Origin: Mesaphorura yosii
Taxonomy: Eukaryota > Arthropoda > Collembola > Poduromorpha > Tullbergiidae
Direction: 5' to 3'
DNA: 64,000 nucleotides
NCBI GenBank assembly: GCA_009869945.1
Contig: WIXG01000030.1
Location: 248,001 to 312,000 of the forward strand
How positions within the stretch are numbered: position 1 is the stretch's first letter; every line of letters begins with the position of its first letter. The translations under genes were made by a program, and so were the position numbers. The notes under the pieces were generated by a model. The model did not search any database and was not told where the DNA came from. It was given only the letters and a program-made list of their open reading frames with translations. Below, one piece after another: positions 13,201 to 26,647 of the stretch.

Positions 13201-14846
13201 TGTAGTGCAGTGGCCTGAACCCATCATCTCCGCAACGGCGGCTGAACTCATTTCGGAGAGCGAACGCGCGGGCAACTTACAGCAGTTTCTCTGGCTCGAT
13301 GGAAGTCCGGGCAAAGTTCCCGAATCCAGTGGTGATTCCATAGACAACTAAAAATTATATTATATTTATACGCGTATTAAGAGACCAAGTCGTGGTCGTG
13401 CACTGGCTTTCGCTGGCCTGGCACTCACAACAACGCACGGCACAGTGCGGCTGAGGGATTGAGAAAGAGATCGTTATGAAAAGATAAAACAAGGCAGCAG
13501 ACAATGAGCGTCTCTCATCTTTCCCGGCCGCTCGATGAAAGCCACTGACGTCGTGGCGTGCCACGCCACGCCAGACAACGCTCGTGTTTTCTTTGCTTTT
13601 TGTACAAAAATTTGAATCTGAATCCATTTGATGCAAGATTACGGCAACATAAGTTATAATTTAAATAAATTACTCCGTCTGAACACTCGGCAGTAGTTAA
13701 GTGCAAAGTGACAGCAGAGCCGCTTTAAAATTGGGACTCATCAAAATGAAACATTATGTAAATTCGGGAAGAGAAAGCAAGACTGGGCAACTGCGTAGTG
13801 ACTCTTACCTTGGTTTTCGCTAAGAATGTTCTCCACCAGATTCCGAGCTTGGCGTACATTATTCTCAGACTCCTTGCTAAGCTAATAATAAAACAAAACA
13901 GAGAATGAGCGCTTGCTTGGTCGGATTGCTACTCGCACTACTGGGCGCTCGTCTGGATAATGCATGCATTTAGGAGACCACCAGAATCCATTTTACAACA
14001 TGGAACACTAAAAGCACACATTGCACTCATCCTGATTGCGTAATTTAAATTCTAATTCCACGAAAACAAGCGGCGACGGAATAATTTGCCTATTCCTCGG
14101 CGTGTACCAACCCTAATCTTGTAGCGACCTTTTCCAAGTTGACGAAGATCGTCGGTAGACAAACTGTTACCGTCGAGGGTCAGATACTGCAACACAAAAA
14201 AGACAACCGGCGTTCAGCGAATTGGCACACAATAATTCTTCTACACTGCCATTAGAATGAGCCAGGGACCGCGATCCAGTTAATTGGGTAATAAAGTTAT
14301 CTGTCAGGTTGGAGGACCATGCACGTTCACGTCTCGTGACTGTTGGAATGCGGGCAGTCATCAACGTTATCTGCGACAGATTCCAGTGCAAAGTCCAACG
14401 TACCTCGGTCGGCTGCTGAAACGTCTTGGGTCTGAAAGGGAAAAGGAAAGGCTCACGTAAGTACGACGGCAGGAATCTTTCAGTCTAAAAGTCTAAAAAG
14501 TGAGTATTGATGCCGGGACGTACATTTGCTCCGGAATATACTTTATTTCTGCCTGTTCCAGCACGGGGTCGGGCCAGTCATTCTCGAGCACCACGGACAC
14601 AAAGTCGTTGTCGTCCAGCACATCTTTGATGACATCGACCGGGTCAAGCAGCGCCCCGCCTCTCGTCTTGCGAATTTCGGAGACGACGTCCTTGCGACTG
14701 GGAGCGTGGTTGCTGGTGCTCAGCTTCTGGTACCTGGTCAGAGCTTCCTCGCTCAACCACTTAATTGTCCCCTTTCCTAAATTGTGTAGAAGAATATTTT
14801 CAGCGTGCACCGCAAAAGAAGAGCTTCCTGACTTGATTTTAACCAT
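7253..14846 (-). CDS. HAL: Histidine ammonia-lyase (histidase)
   Basis: Converts L-histidine to trans-urocanate and ammonia, the first step of histidine catabolism, in the cytosol as a tetramer. Sixteen exons in gene order: 14524-14846, 14404-14431, 14112-14186, 13809-13881, 13281-13347, 12203-12366, 10469-10608, 10176-10371, 10001-10096, 9798-9937, 9442-9586, 9058-9144, 8657-8769, 8221-8351, 7540-7657, 7253-7453. Every junction is GT-AG and in frame, giving 698 aa (human HAL is 657). Hallmarks: [10 protein letters not shown] near residue 167, the MIO-forming Ala-Ser-Gly in [11 protein letters not shown] (about 258-260), [15 protein letters not shown], and [14 protein letters not shown]. The start is the first Met of an exon whose N-terminus resembles vertebrate HAL (the sticky-end/ubiquitin-like region before the lyase core). 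Oddities: a 28-base second exon and a C-terminal tail of about 67 residues, longer than in human HAL. Identity is certain from the core. Confidence 0.97.
10609..12202 (-). other. HAL intron 6 (1.6 kb), with a CAG repeat and a long + strand open frame
   Basis: The largest HAL intron. It contains an imperfect CAG/GCA run (about 11188-11214) and a 322-codon open frame on the + strand (11142-12110, opening on GTG). That frame has no family resemblance and a composition dominated by repeats and Leu/Tyr/Arg runs. I treat it as non-coding. Confidence 0.6.
11188..11214 (+). repeat. Imperfect CAG trinucleotide repeat
   Basis: Two short CAG/GCA runs separated by TGG inside HAL intron 6. A similar short CTG run lies near 17087-17101 and a CAG run near 28140-28152. 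All are simple-sequence tracts outside coding exons. Confidence 0.6.
12367..13280 (-). other. HAL intron 5 (0.9 kb)
   Basis: Lies between the exon carrying [10 protein letters not shown] and the exon carrying the [13 protein letters not shown] segment. No exon or repeat was recognised within it. Confidence 0.7.
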
Positions 14847-17800
14847 TCACTCAATTCTCTCAATGTTGAACGTGTCTGAAGTCACGACTGTCTTCTAAAA
14901 TCAATTTAATTTTGAATTCAAATTTTTCGGAATGATAAAAATGAGCCACACATAAATCTCCTCTTCATCTCCGGTGAGTGACGCTCGTTTTACAATAAAA
15001 CTTTGTCAACGAATGAGGCTGTAAAATGAACTAAACTAATAACTATTTTACTGTCGCTGCCTTCACATCAGCGAATTTTTTTTCTATGCCCACTTCAAGG
15101 TGCTGTTGAAGTGTATCAGATCTGGGATGTGACATATGAAGAGAGTCTGCTAACGTGAAAATTACGGACAGAAGGTCGTGTCACGCATAAATGAAGAACG
15201 ACGGGGAGTCGTCTCTTTTGTACCCGTCGCACGTCGAGTTCGAACTCAGATTTTTCCTGAGATTTTTAAATTAAAGAAAATGAAGGAATATGAAAACTCA
15301 CTCACCGTCTTTGCAGGGAATGTGTAGCCATTCGTCTCGTACACGTACCGATACTTTCATGATTGTCAAATGCGAGCTTTCGCTTTCTCCTTCAATTTGT
15401 GGGCAAAATCAAGTCACACTCATTCCACACGCTACAGAATTTGGTCAGTCAGTGGCTTCAAATGGTATGATTTTAGAATCCCTGCCACGACAGATGCATA
15501 GAAACAGGCGATGCAGCCGCAATAATGAAGTCAGTACTACGACTGAGCAGACTCATAAGTGTCACGTCACTCACGAATTTTTCAACAAGATCGAATAAGT
15601 GTAAAGGCTTGGTGAGATAGAGTTGACCTTTCGGGTGGGTAGCATCGGACAAAGTGACGAGTTCGTGACATACAAAATCTTGATTTGTACTTTGATTGGC
15701 CGAATAAGTGCAAAACACTTTGCACATTTTTGTATCGAAAGACGAGTTTGACATAATGAGCGTAATTACCATCAGGGGTCAAGTCGTGTGACGCCAAGAA
15801 GGTAACAAGGGTGGACGAGATGAAAAGTGATCGTGGATGCGGCTTATCTCTTCTACATGAACGGATAATGGAGGAAGCATACGCCATAAATATGCACGCT
15901 ACGTTGAAGCTGATTTCTGTACTGTTGCATAGAGTCGAAGCACATGGTTGACCTCGATTCACGCTCGATTAAAAGTGATTTCATAATCGCTGATGTGCTC
16001 TCGAAATAAGGTTGGCGATTGCTTCATGAGGTCAATTTTTGAGTCATTCTGAATCCTATCGTGAAACGGGCTTTTGACGATGTCACAGAGTTTTACTCAG
16101 CACTCATTTGCAGGCAAACATGGGATAGTGTCGATCTGAAATTCTCCTTTCATTAGTTAACTCGAGTATTCACTTCTCTGTGATGTTGCCTACTATTTCA
16201 GCCGAGTGAAAAATTTCATTTGAATGGAAGTTTTCCTCAATTCAATTTGTTCCAAACTTTCTTCATTCACTTGAAACAGCCAAATTACGATGTCATAAAT
16301 TCTCACTGTCGTACTCGTGCCACCTCTGTCTCTCAGGCAAGGTGAGAGTTTAAGCTGATTAAATTCAAGCTGTCATAATTAGTCAACGCATGCTCTAATG
16401 AAAAACAAGAATTCATTATTTGGTTACACAATTTTACAAGCAGAACTCGTACCACGCATAATTACAGAGTCAAGAAATTCAAATCTGCCGGTAGGGAATG
16501 AACCACTGAGGAGGAGCGGAAAGATTTCCTTCATGACTCGCAAAAATGTATCACGCATTTTCGCAACGAATTCGTACCCAAATATGGCTTGGTTTTTGTA
16601 TCTCCTGCGATATTCGCAGAAGTTGCAGAAACCTCAGGACAACCATGATGGAGATTCCAATACTAAATTCCTTGTTAATTATAACCAGGTACTATTGCTC
16701 GTTTCCCTTACGGTAACTCCAGAGTGGAGGATCTTTTGCAAAAATAATTTCTGCTTTGCACAAAAGCGCCTCACAGCCTCGGTTTTCTACGTTTTCTGAT
16801 GACGCCATGACCCTCATTCCAGCTCTTCTGCCTGCCTTGTCTGTGAAGGATTTCGCGTGCTTTTAGGAATTTTTCTCGTATTTCTATTTTCGCATTTTTA
16901 GAGTCCTATATATCATTTATTATATTGTGATGGATGGATGCTCCAGACTTCCCAGCCAGCCTCCACTGCTCGTAGCTCCGCTTCTCTGTTACATTATGTT
17001 ATTCTGAAACGAGAACCACTTTTCTCTCGAGAGAATCGCATCACGCGGAAGAGCTCTCGTGTGTCCCGTCTGGTTGGCTGGCTGACTGCTGCTGCTGCTG
17101 TCTGTCTCAGACCACTTCAACATCGCCAAATGTCCAGAGAAAGATTTTAGCAGGAGAGGTTTATTCGCTGGAACGAAACCAATTAATACATTTTGCAAAC
17201 AAATAAACTATTTAAGAGTAGAGTGAGGGGCTGAACACCGAGCTTAATAATGACCAGTGCTCTCAAAGGCCGGCACGAGAGACCTGTCCAGAGTACGGGA
17301 TTGACTTCACGTCCTTCTACGTGCATGAACTCGCGTGCAGCAGCAGTGGTCGTCGCACTTACTCTGGAGGAGCAGTCAGAATAGCATTAAGTGGCTCTGG
17401 CTCCTGACAAAGGATGCGAATTTATCATCATTATTGACTCAACTATGCAATTCCCGCGTCTTGTTAATAGTGAAATACATTCTGGACACGCAAACAGGTT
17501 AATGGATCTGTCGAGAGGCTCTTCACGTCCTTGCCGTGGCACAAGCACATAAAGCACGTGATGCTTAATCATTGAATTAACCTCAGTAATTGAATTGCAC
17601 GCGAACAGGCACTGGCAGTATTTAATTGGCTGACAATATGGAATCAGGCTTTGTGTCATTGCTGAGTTCACTCTCTCAAGCGCCCAGGCAAAGTGCCGGG
17701 CGAATTTTTCCAGGAAGTTTCCAGAAAATTGAGAAGGAAACGAGAACCAAATTTCGATGGAGGAAAAGTGCAATAAATCTCAAGTTCTCAGGTGCGGGGC

Positions 17801-20023
17801 CGCTTGCGACAAAGCACAAAGCGGAAAATTTGTTACAAATTCCATTCCAATAGCAAATCAACTTTCAGATCAAGACTGGCCCCATATTTTATCCTGGCAT
17901 GTTATGCGCAATGCGCTCGTGTGAAAGCTGCAACTGGCTTTTCTGTGTTTCACGTTTCGCAAAGCATGGCACGGAAATTTTAAGGTTAGCGTCATGCTCA
18001 GTCGAGGAGCAAAGAGCAAACATTTCGCGCAGTTGAAAAAGTATTTTTTGCCTTGGAGCGTGCAAATGTCCTTTCGTTTCGACCGTCCGTACGTGAACTA
18101 ATTTCGTACGGTCTCGCTTAAGTAAGTCTTATCAGTCTGATCATCTACACTACAAAATTTCAATGCTTGAGTTCGGGAACTGGGCAGATTAACCTTTTTT
18201 GCCTTTGTTTTTCCTCCACAGGACTCTGCTTGCTGCTTTCTTCGCATATCATGACAATCGGCATTTAACTTCTTGCACAATGACCTCATACGCGCTTTTA
18301 TTTGCACTAAATGGCGAAGGCAAACTATAAATTTCAAAGCTCGGTCAAGTCAGAGTCAGAAATAATGAATGTATTTACAATTTGCATGTTTAGTGTTTGT
18401 GCGTTAAAAACCGCGACCTGCGATTTGCGAACGAGCGCTTACTTACTCGTATGGCCTTATTGCATTATTTGCTTAACATTATAATAATATAACATTACTG
18501 CATGCTTGCCCGCCCACTTTTTACCTCGCTGCATAAATTGCTTTCTTTACACGGTTTTCTCCGAATTTCACTCCTTGGCGCTGCTGTTATTAGTTAATCA
18601 TTTCAGAGACACGAAATTAACATGTCAGTGTCGCCGTGCACGGCGATAGCGAACATGAACTTTTCAAGGGGCTGCGTAATGTGGTTCAAATTGTGAGGTG
18701 ACTACGGCACTTGCCTTACCAGCGACCTGGGAAAAGCATTATAGTAGAAATTCTGACAATTTTCAATGTGCCGTCTGATGGAAAACCAGACACATTATAA
18801 AATGTCAGACTATAAATTTTATTTACGACGCAAGGCAGAGTCTGAAGAGTGTCGGAGGAAATTGCGGCTACAGCCATACATGATGTTGCAAATTACTCTC
18901 ATTTATGTCTGGCAAATATGCTGCATAAAGATTTCAGGGAACTTTTCTAATAATAACAGCCTCGTAAAGTCGTGGTGGTTATAAAAGTTACGGTGGACGG
19001 AAGGGGACGCTGTGTGACCACGTCTTCGTGGCGGCGTGGGTTGATCGTATGCTGGACCCAATTTAATCGTGCTTTATCCCAAATGACATTATGGAAGTCA
19101 TTACGAGCGTGCCAGGGAGAAGTACACGGCTGCCAACTGTGAATGGGATCACTTGAGCGAGTATAATTACTAATTATTACCAGGCGAAAGAAATAAAATA
19201 TATTTTATACGATTCTGTTTTATGGTCGTAAAACCTTGGCTCGGAACCGCGAGCGTGAGCATGGCAGTGAAATTTATTAGCACAGTAAACCATTTGAATG
19301 GGCTGCAAGCGCAATTCGCATGGGTGGATAGCTTTGAAGACGACGCTTGTCCATGAGGGATGGTGAAAGAACCTCGAACCGTATCATCAGAAATGACAGG
19401 GCGCAACATGAAGATGACATTGCATCAAATAAATATTCGTTGTAATTTTCCCATAAAACATTGCTTCATTTTTATTACCCATTTCTGCTCATCTTTGATT
19501 TGAACATCGCCGTTACGTAACATTGAATAAACCGTGTGAATAGGATTTACGAGTGCATTACAACTAAGTGTAATCTTGTATAGTCCGCAATTGCATTGAA
19601 GAAGGAACGTTTCAGTATCATAAAGTAAAGTTAGCATAAATATTTTACCTTACACAACAAGATAGCAGTAACAACAACTTGCCTTGCGGCGTAAACTACG
19701 GAATAAATGTAACTACTTAGAAAATTAATTTCTGCATTTCATCTCGACCGTCTCTACAAACATAATCTACATTTACGACTTGTGTCTTCGCCTTGCGTCG
19801 CAAAGAACAACTGATTAGTTAGTTTATTGTTCTGACGGAGAGCGAAACCGAAAAGTGACTCGTATTGTGCGAAGGATTTATCATACCGTGCCAAGTTAAT
19901 TCATATGTTTAGTTATCGTACAGTCCTTGTAAGTATACAACGTATTTATGGCTATAAGTAAGTATGATTGTTATACTGTCCGAGAGCCACGACCTCGAAG
20001 TGGAATCCTCAAGGCTTCAAGTG
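14847..20023. other. Gene-free stretch between HAL start and TTC39 stop
   Basis: Contains the HAL promoter side (just right of 14846) and the TTC39 3' UTR side (left of 20024). Open frames up to about 133 codons (15473-15962, 16398-16799, 17387-17773) lack splice context and recognisable motifs. A short CTG repeat sits near 17087-17101. I see no gene, RNA gene or mobile element. Confidence 0.5.
19823..19828 (-). promoter_or_regulatory. Candidate polyadenylation signal AATAAA for TTC39
   Basis: Minus-strand AATAAA about 200 bases after the TTC39 stop at 20024. A weaker CATAAA variant lies closer, near 19945, so the site actually used is open. Confidence 0.35.
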
Positions 20024-23000
20024 CTATGATGACACTGAGTTTTTCCCAGCCTTTTCTCGATTATTACTGCCGTTACTGTTAAGGCTTGTGTTTGACTCTT
20101 TCTTCAAGTAGGTTTTGATCTCGGCGAGCGCAGAATGAACACGGAAATGAAGTCGCGACTCGAGTGCGTATCCTTTGTAGTTGTTTCTAAGGGTATTAAG
20201 TTAAACTTTATCAAGAAGTCGTCAATGCGAGTACGAAGTGGCAAACTACACCAGGCCGCATTTGCATGCTGAGCTGGAGCATTACGCTGCAACGAGGGCT
20301 GGTGGAGGCAAGGAGAGAAAGCGGAGTGGATAATGAATTTGACTTACTTGGCACTTTCCAGTGTCACAAGCGCTTGCTCTTGACTTCCCTCAGACCACAG
20401 AATGCTTCCCAGTTCGTACGTCGCGTACGGGACCAAGTAATGATCGACCGTGAGTTCTTTCTCGAGCGAAATAACTTTGAGGAAGCAGTCTTTGGCTGGC
20501 GTTGGACAATTCAAGAATTTCAAGCACATTCCTTTAAGTAAATATGCAAGGCCAACGTTGTCGAAGAAATAAATTTGATCTGGCGAAAGAGAAACACGAC
20601 TCAAGTGAAAATGAATTCACGGCACAAGAGTAACGAGAACTCTTGTTTCTTTTGCTGTGCAAAGAGTTCACAGACAAGCTGAGGCCTGTAACTCAGGATC
20701 GGGTGAGAGAGAAAGTTGGTTCATTGATTACCTCTGTCTTTTTCCAGAAGTTTAATATGTTTCTCCACAAGTGAGTGAAGTGGCTGCACCAAGTCAACTT
20801 GTTTTCCAAGAATCTTGAATGAATTCCATAGATAGATGAGTTCTATGGCTGGTAAAACTAATTTGTTTCCTTGAGCAAAGAAACGCTCGCATTTCTTCAC
20901 AATAAATTTCTCCATTGGAATCGATTTGCCTGCGATGCGTTGTTTCCATTTCGGAATATCTCTGCACATTTCAGGAGAATACTTATTAGAATTACATGCT
21001 GTACAATACAATAACAACATGACCGGGAATGAGTCCAAGAATCGAAGGAAAGTGCATCAGGAATTCATTACGAGAACTCTGAGCTTGTTTGTGTTCTCCA
21101 AAGTCAGCACAATTGGATCCACATTCAACTTACTTGAAAAGCTGAATCAACTCTTCACGCTCGTCTTTCTCCAATCTTTCGGACATCATGCACATGAACG
21201 AGGCTTTCTGGTACCCGTAAATGGCCTTCGACCACCTGCTCTCGTGCAGGAGCAAGTCAGCAAAGTCACGGGATGAACACCAGTCTTGCTTGAAACTGCG
21301 GAGCAAAAGCAAAAGAAAGGATGCACACGCAAAGTCTTTTCTCGCTTGAACGATTTCAGCGAAATGAGGAGGCTGTTAGCTAGCCCTGCTAATTATGGCT
21401 GAGCCGTGCCGACTTACCTGTTACAAAACATCAATTCCCAGAAGCAGAGATGATGAAATCTAAATAATTTATCACGTTTGCTTTTAGACCCGCCAGCGAA
21501 ATTCAACGTGGATGTTCTCTCGACACTTACTGAGACCAATCATTTTGAGATTGCCATGCCTGCGTGTACAACTCTATCGCTTCGTCGATGTGCCCTTGCA
21601 CATACTTCAGCCGAGCTTTGAAAAACGGGTACCAAATTCCGTTCGGGTAAACCTGGGCGACACGAAACATAAAATCTCTTCTCATGCCATGCAACGAATG
21701 GCCACGTTGGAGTGGGACGTGAGGGACTTACAGAAAGTTGGTTGTTAATAATTTTATCACATAGGACCAAGTCGCCTTCGCCAAATCCCAATACATAGCA
21801 CACGAACAAATGGTAACCCAGCAGGCTCATCGAGCACAAAAGCTGTCGGACGGAACCCACGAGGCTACTGCCCATCTCCAATTGCTGCAGACCAGTATCC
21901 TGTGAAAGTACAGGCGAGCATCAAGGGCTTGGTATGCAAAAAATTAAAATCTCATTCATAATTCCTTGTCATTCTTTGTGCCGAAAACTCATCCAGTGCT
22001 CAGTCAGCTACTAAATGCCTACGATCTACGAATCTACGCAACATCAAGGTGCATTTTGTGCCGATGTGAGGTGTGATCAACTTCGGAATTACCTTACAAT
22101 CATCCTTGTGTAAAAAGTTACAGACAGAGCAATGAAATAAATATATAAAGAAAAGTTAGACTACTACTGGCTACTGAATCTTGTGAAGTGCGTGGGGATG
22201 CACTTCAGCAATGCTATTGAGTCAGGGCCATAACCATAAATTCCAGACTTCACAAGAGCACAAACAACTAACAAGAGTGACTACTGAATCAGAAGCCTTT
22301 CCTAATGGCGTGGTCGCACTAAACGTTACGCAGGTTCGTTTGTGAGTTCGTAAACGATGTGTTCAATGCAAATTAAAGTGAGGAAGGTGCTTACCCGACT
22401 TCCAGAAAAGCCAATGAATTCCAACAGCTTCATAATTCTGGCAGGAAGCATTGAAATCATCTGAAATGATTACATTATGTAAAAACCACGGACGTGGTGG
22501 GTTCTCGTAAAATAGTACGTCGAACGCATTTGTTTAATGTACCAAATTATAGGCACCAATTCCCATTCGAGCCCCGCTCTCGAAATGTATTTTGTATTTG
22601 CAATCGTCCCAATTACGGTGCTTCAGGATATGCCAGCACTCCCTGCAAGGAAGAAGAATGGCGCATTAAGAGAAAGATGCGATCGTCATGCAATCTTTCA
22701 ACTCGAACCATGCAATATTCAATGAAGGGAATGGGAATCATGTCTTTATATCCATTCTCATACTTCACGGGGATTAAAGAGTAAAAGGAAATTCAGCTCT
22801 CCGCAATGATGATGCTGAACCTGAAGAATCTACTTTAGATCACTTCATGATCATGATGGCAAAAAGTTAATATTGAGGAGAAACTTGTTGAATATTGAAT
22901 ACCAAATTTTCTAATTTTGCATTGCAAATCGCCTTTCTAAACCTCCCACGAGTTTATTACCTACTCTATGGTAAAAGGAGACGGTTCTTCGAAAATTGAC

Positions 23001-26000
23001 TGACGCAAACAGAAGAACAATTAGGAAAGGAAATCACGATCCTACACAAAAGTGATGGCAATATCAATCCAAGTATTAGCTCACTGTATAAAAACTGTAA
23101 TCAATCCTGCAATTGATTTTGCTATGCTTTTAAGGTGTTTAAGATTGCTGGAGAGACATTCAGAAGAGTGAGGAAAGTAACTTACTTGTAGGCATTCAGG
23201 CATGACCGCATCTTTAAACCTCCTTTCACGAAACTAATGAGATTTTCATCCTCCACGAATGTCAAAGCTGCGCGGAGAAGAAGACACTCTGCGTAGCATA
23301 ACTCAGCATGGATTTCCTCTGCGAAATGATTACACCAAAAGAATAGCTTAGCATCAACATAAAATAGTATTCAACATGCACGAACAGGACCACAAAGAAG
23401 CTTTGACACGGCAATGCAAAAGAATTCGAGCAAGGTAATTATTTATTGCTAAACAATTCATCCACTGACAACAAAAGAAATGTCAAGAACGAAATGACAT
23501 AAAGAAATTGAACAAAGAAAAGCGGATCCGTCCCGAGGGCTGTAATTTTACGAAGAGTCGAGCTCTTTCACGTCTCCAAAGCCCTGTTGTTGTAAACAGC
23601 GCCATTTTATGTCATTGATGAAAGTTAATCCCTAGGTTTCAACTTCTTGGAAATTCTGAAATCGATATGCAGTTTCACCAAACGAGTGCACGATAACCCT
23701 TATGAAAAACTCGGATGACTCTTTCAAGATTGAAGATCACAACTTGTTAAGAGTGAATGACGAACCCGACCCGAATAAAATACCACGTCTTAAATTAAAG
23801 AATTTGAATCGGGATTTGATTTTTCCATCCAATTTCATTCACAATACGTGGGATTCACGTCTTTTTACATTCCTCAAATTCTGTGCTAGATTTCTCATCT
23901 AAAATGCACAGATTTATGCATTATTCAATGCTGGATTTCGGCGGCAATATCCTCGCTAACAATTTGGACCATCGATCTATAAATTGGCTTGGTAAGGCGC
24001 AAACTGCACCCTTTTCTGGAATGCGGACAATGCAGAGGCTTCAAATGTAATTCACATTTTGTTATGTTGCGCATGAAACGAGCATATGAAGTCTAATGGA
24101 TACGGCAACTGCGGCCGTTGCTGAAATATTTTAAAGTTTAAAATCAATTCTTCATACATTATATACACTATTGGAGTGTTACGACAGTTACGAGTTTGCG
24201 CAGTGTTGCTCGTGGAGTCGCAGGAAAGGAAATGTTGACATTTTAAAAGTGTCTTGCATCTAATATTAAAATGGAGTTACCAGAGCAAGGATCGGCTCAC
24301 AGTTTCCTCTGCGAATTTTCCAAATTCCCAAAAGTGATACGATTCCCAGAGCCAGGAAAAGTGAACTTTAACAGGATCTCTCGCATAAGTTGGGAGCAAA
24401 TTTAACTTTCGCAGTGTAAATTCCTCTAAACTGTTCGCAATGCTGTCTGGATGCTTATGTACGACGACGTCATTCTGCATTCGTATATTGTAACGTGATA
24501 CGATACAATGATGCATAGTAATGGCGAGAGTATCAAGTTTAGTAACTTAGAAACAGTATTATGCACAGGTCTAACGACATGGCACGGAAACTGCAAACTT
24601 GAAAGAACGACCATGCAAACAAAGAAGAAATAATGCGACGAATAATGGAGGAAATAAGAATTCAAGCTATTCTAAACGTGGGCAAGCAAGTAATAGAAAG
24701 TAACAAGAGCGGGAAAATGGAATGCTGCAGACGAGGCAGGAGGCAACCGTCCACTTGCTTTGCGTACGTACCTTCTCGAAGTATGTCATAGTTGGGCTTC
24801 CGAACAATTTTCCCCAAAGATTCGTATATGGAGCTCTTTTTCCTGAATCTATTGCATACTTCCACAGACTGTTCCAAAATTGCACAGGCTTGTTCAATGT
24901 GTTGCTGCATAAAGTTCACAAAAGAGGAAGTAGGAAACTTTAGAGTGCAGTTACATATTGTAAGACATGTCATTATTATAAAAGATATGCCGTAGCCGGA
25001 GGAGGTTCACGGAAGAGAAAATAAAAAAACGTATTTCAAGTTGGAAAATGCTCGAGAGGAGAAAGAAAGGAGGAGAATTTAATTCATATCAGAAGAATAA
25101 GAAGGCAGGCAGGCATGGCACTCTGGTTTTGGTCCGGGAGAAGTGTGAATGAAAGCGACTGCGACGGGTTATAACAGCCGCATCTCACCTGTTCAAAAGT
25201 TAGCATCGCCTCGAGGAAGCTGAAGACTCCCGTGCCCAGTGCATGGTAAATGCTTTCGTTCGCCCTACATTTTAGAAAAGAGAACTGAAAACTTAATGGA
25301 AATGTCTACAAATATTACGAGCACGAAATGTCAAAATTCACAAACGTCAACTTCAAAAAAGAATTTAATCTAGCTGCCTTCGGATTCCAAGCTTTTAGGG
25401 AAATGTTTAAGGCTGTTTTAATTAGGATTAAAAGAGCATCAGTCAAAATTGAGTTGGCTGGGGGGTTCTATCAAGTTATGAGAAGGCAGACTGGACCAAT
25501 AGTAATGGAAGACATTGACTTTAGCATGCACTGAGTTGTGAGCCACATTGGAGTTGAGTGTGAACATACCAAGGCTTCAGTATCGCTTGTGCCTCGTGGA
25601 AATTGTTATTCAAGAACAGACTCATGGAAACCTTCGCATCGTCGATCGATGCTGACAGGTCCATTTTCTCTGGCCTGAAATTGTTAATTAAATCATCGTT
25701 AATTAGGATTATGGAATATTCTGTGGTAAAATACACCTTCGGCAAAATCAGCTCAGAACCGTCGGACTACAAAATGAGTTTCCGCGAATGCGCGAGTATA
25801 TGACATGTATACGAGCAAGGACTGGGAAGAGATAAAATAAAGCACAATCATGTCGACTTCCCTCACTTATCATCTCTAGAAATAGGAAACTAAAGAATCC
25901 CAGTTGCTTTCATTCGCTTGTACAAAGTGTGGACGTCGTTAAGTCGGACGTGAGTGTAGCAAAATGTAAGACGCAAAACGGGCTTAAGACAATGTGGAGT

Positions 26001-26647
26001 GAGAATTGGCAGTTGGGCATTGTTAAAGTTTCGCTTATATCTCGAGAATTGTTTTGTGCTGCCACTGTCTACAGCTCAAGATAATATTTTATACGTACTT
26101 CAGTTTTCCTGAAACTACGAAGAAGCCTGTTGTTGTTGATCCTCATCAACAGCACAAACTTTTTCACTTGAGGAAATTCGCTTTTAAACCCAAGAGGAGA
26201 AATACAATACGGTCTGACAGGGTTTGCTGTCACTAATCTCATTTCTTTCTTCTCTATTTACTTAGAAAATGAGCGGTTGAGGGGTAAACAGCGCGACGAA
26301 ACGACGTCAATGCAATCCTTCGCAGTGCGATAAAGACGTTGCAAAAATTATCCCCTCCTTCATTCAAAATTCCGAGGAAGAAACTTTCCATTGCGTTTGT
26401 GATGCGTAAATGCCAAGATTAATGAATTTAAGTAATTAATGAAGACGAAGAAGGATGAATAAATGCTTTCTCGAATTAATTGTCTGCCGCTTACCTCGCC
26501 AAGTATTCCAATGCATCATGGAACGACTGAAAGTACACAAACGCGTGTTAGCTAAAAAAAAACAATCGAAATTGATCGCCGTACGAGAGTTTTCCATACC
26601 TCGTCATCGCTGTCAGAGTCACACATATTCGACTCCACCTTTGACAT
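20024..26647 (-). CDS. TTC39: Tetratricopeptide repeat protein 39 family (TTC39A/B/C-like)
   Basis: Fifteen exons in gene order: 26600-26647, 26495-26526, 25570-25674, 25189-25264, 24772-24904, 23186-23318, 22543-22642, 22395-22460, 21732-21899, 21531-21652, 21418-21459, 21134-21295, 20732-20961, 20348-20579, 20024-20186. All junctions are GT-AG and phases match, giving 603 aa, within the usual family length (about 580-680). The family signature (IML2/TTC39 outer-membrane-like fold with TPR repeats) is clear. Examples are SLFLNNNFHEAQAILKPW, ESIYHALG, EIHAELCYAECLLLRAALTF with ISFVKGGLKMR, MLPARIMKLLEFIGFSG, WYPFFKAR with GHIDEAI, FHHLCFWELM, and the C-terminal TPR region DHYLVPYATYELG. The start is the Met of a short acidic exon (SDSDDE) joined through a 32-base microexon. 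Molecular role is poorly defined in animals; vertebrate TTC39B has been linked to lipid regulation through LXR. Paralogue letter not assigned. Confidence 0.95.
23319..24771 (-). other. TTC39 intron 5 (1.45 kb)
   Basis: The longest intron of this gene, between exons ending DILRE and starting EEIHAE. Open frames in it (such as 24277-24516) do not join in frame with neighbouring exons and have no family match. The other TTC39 introns above 300 bases (21900-22394, 22643-23185, 25265-25569, 25675-26494) also appear empty. Confidence 0.6.

Noticed and set aside
16398..16799. Plus-strand 133-codon open frame between HAL and TTC39
   Set aside because: No recognisable domain, AT-rich random composition, and no flanking splice sites.
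24277..24516. Minus-strand open frame inside TTC39 intron 5 as a possible extra exon
   Set aside because: Flanking exons join directly in frame (DILRE to EEIHAE) and match the family without it.
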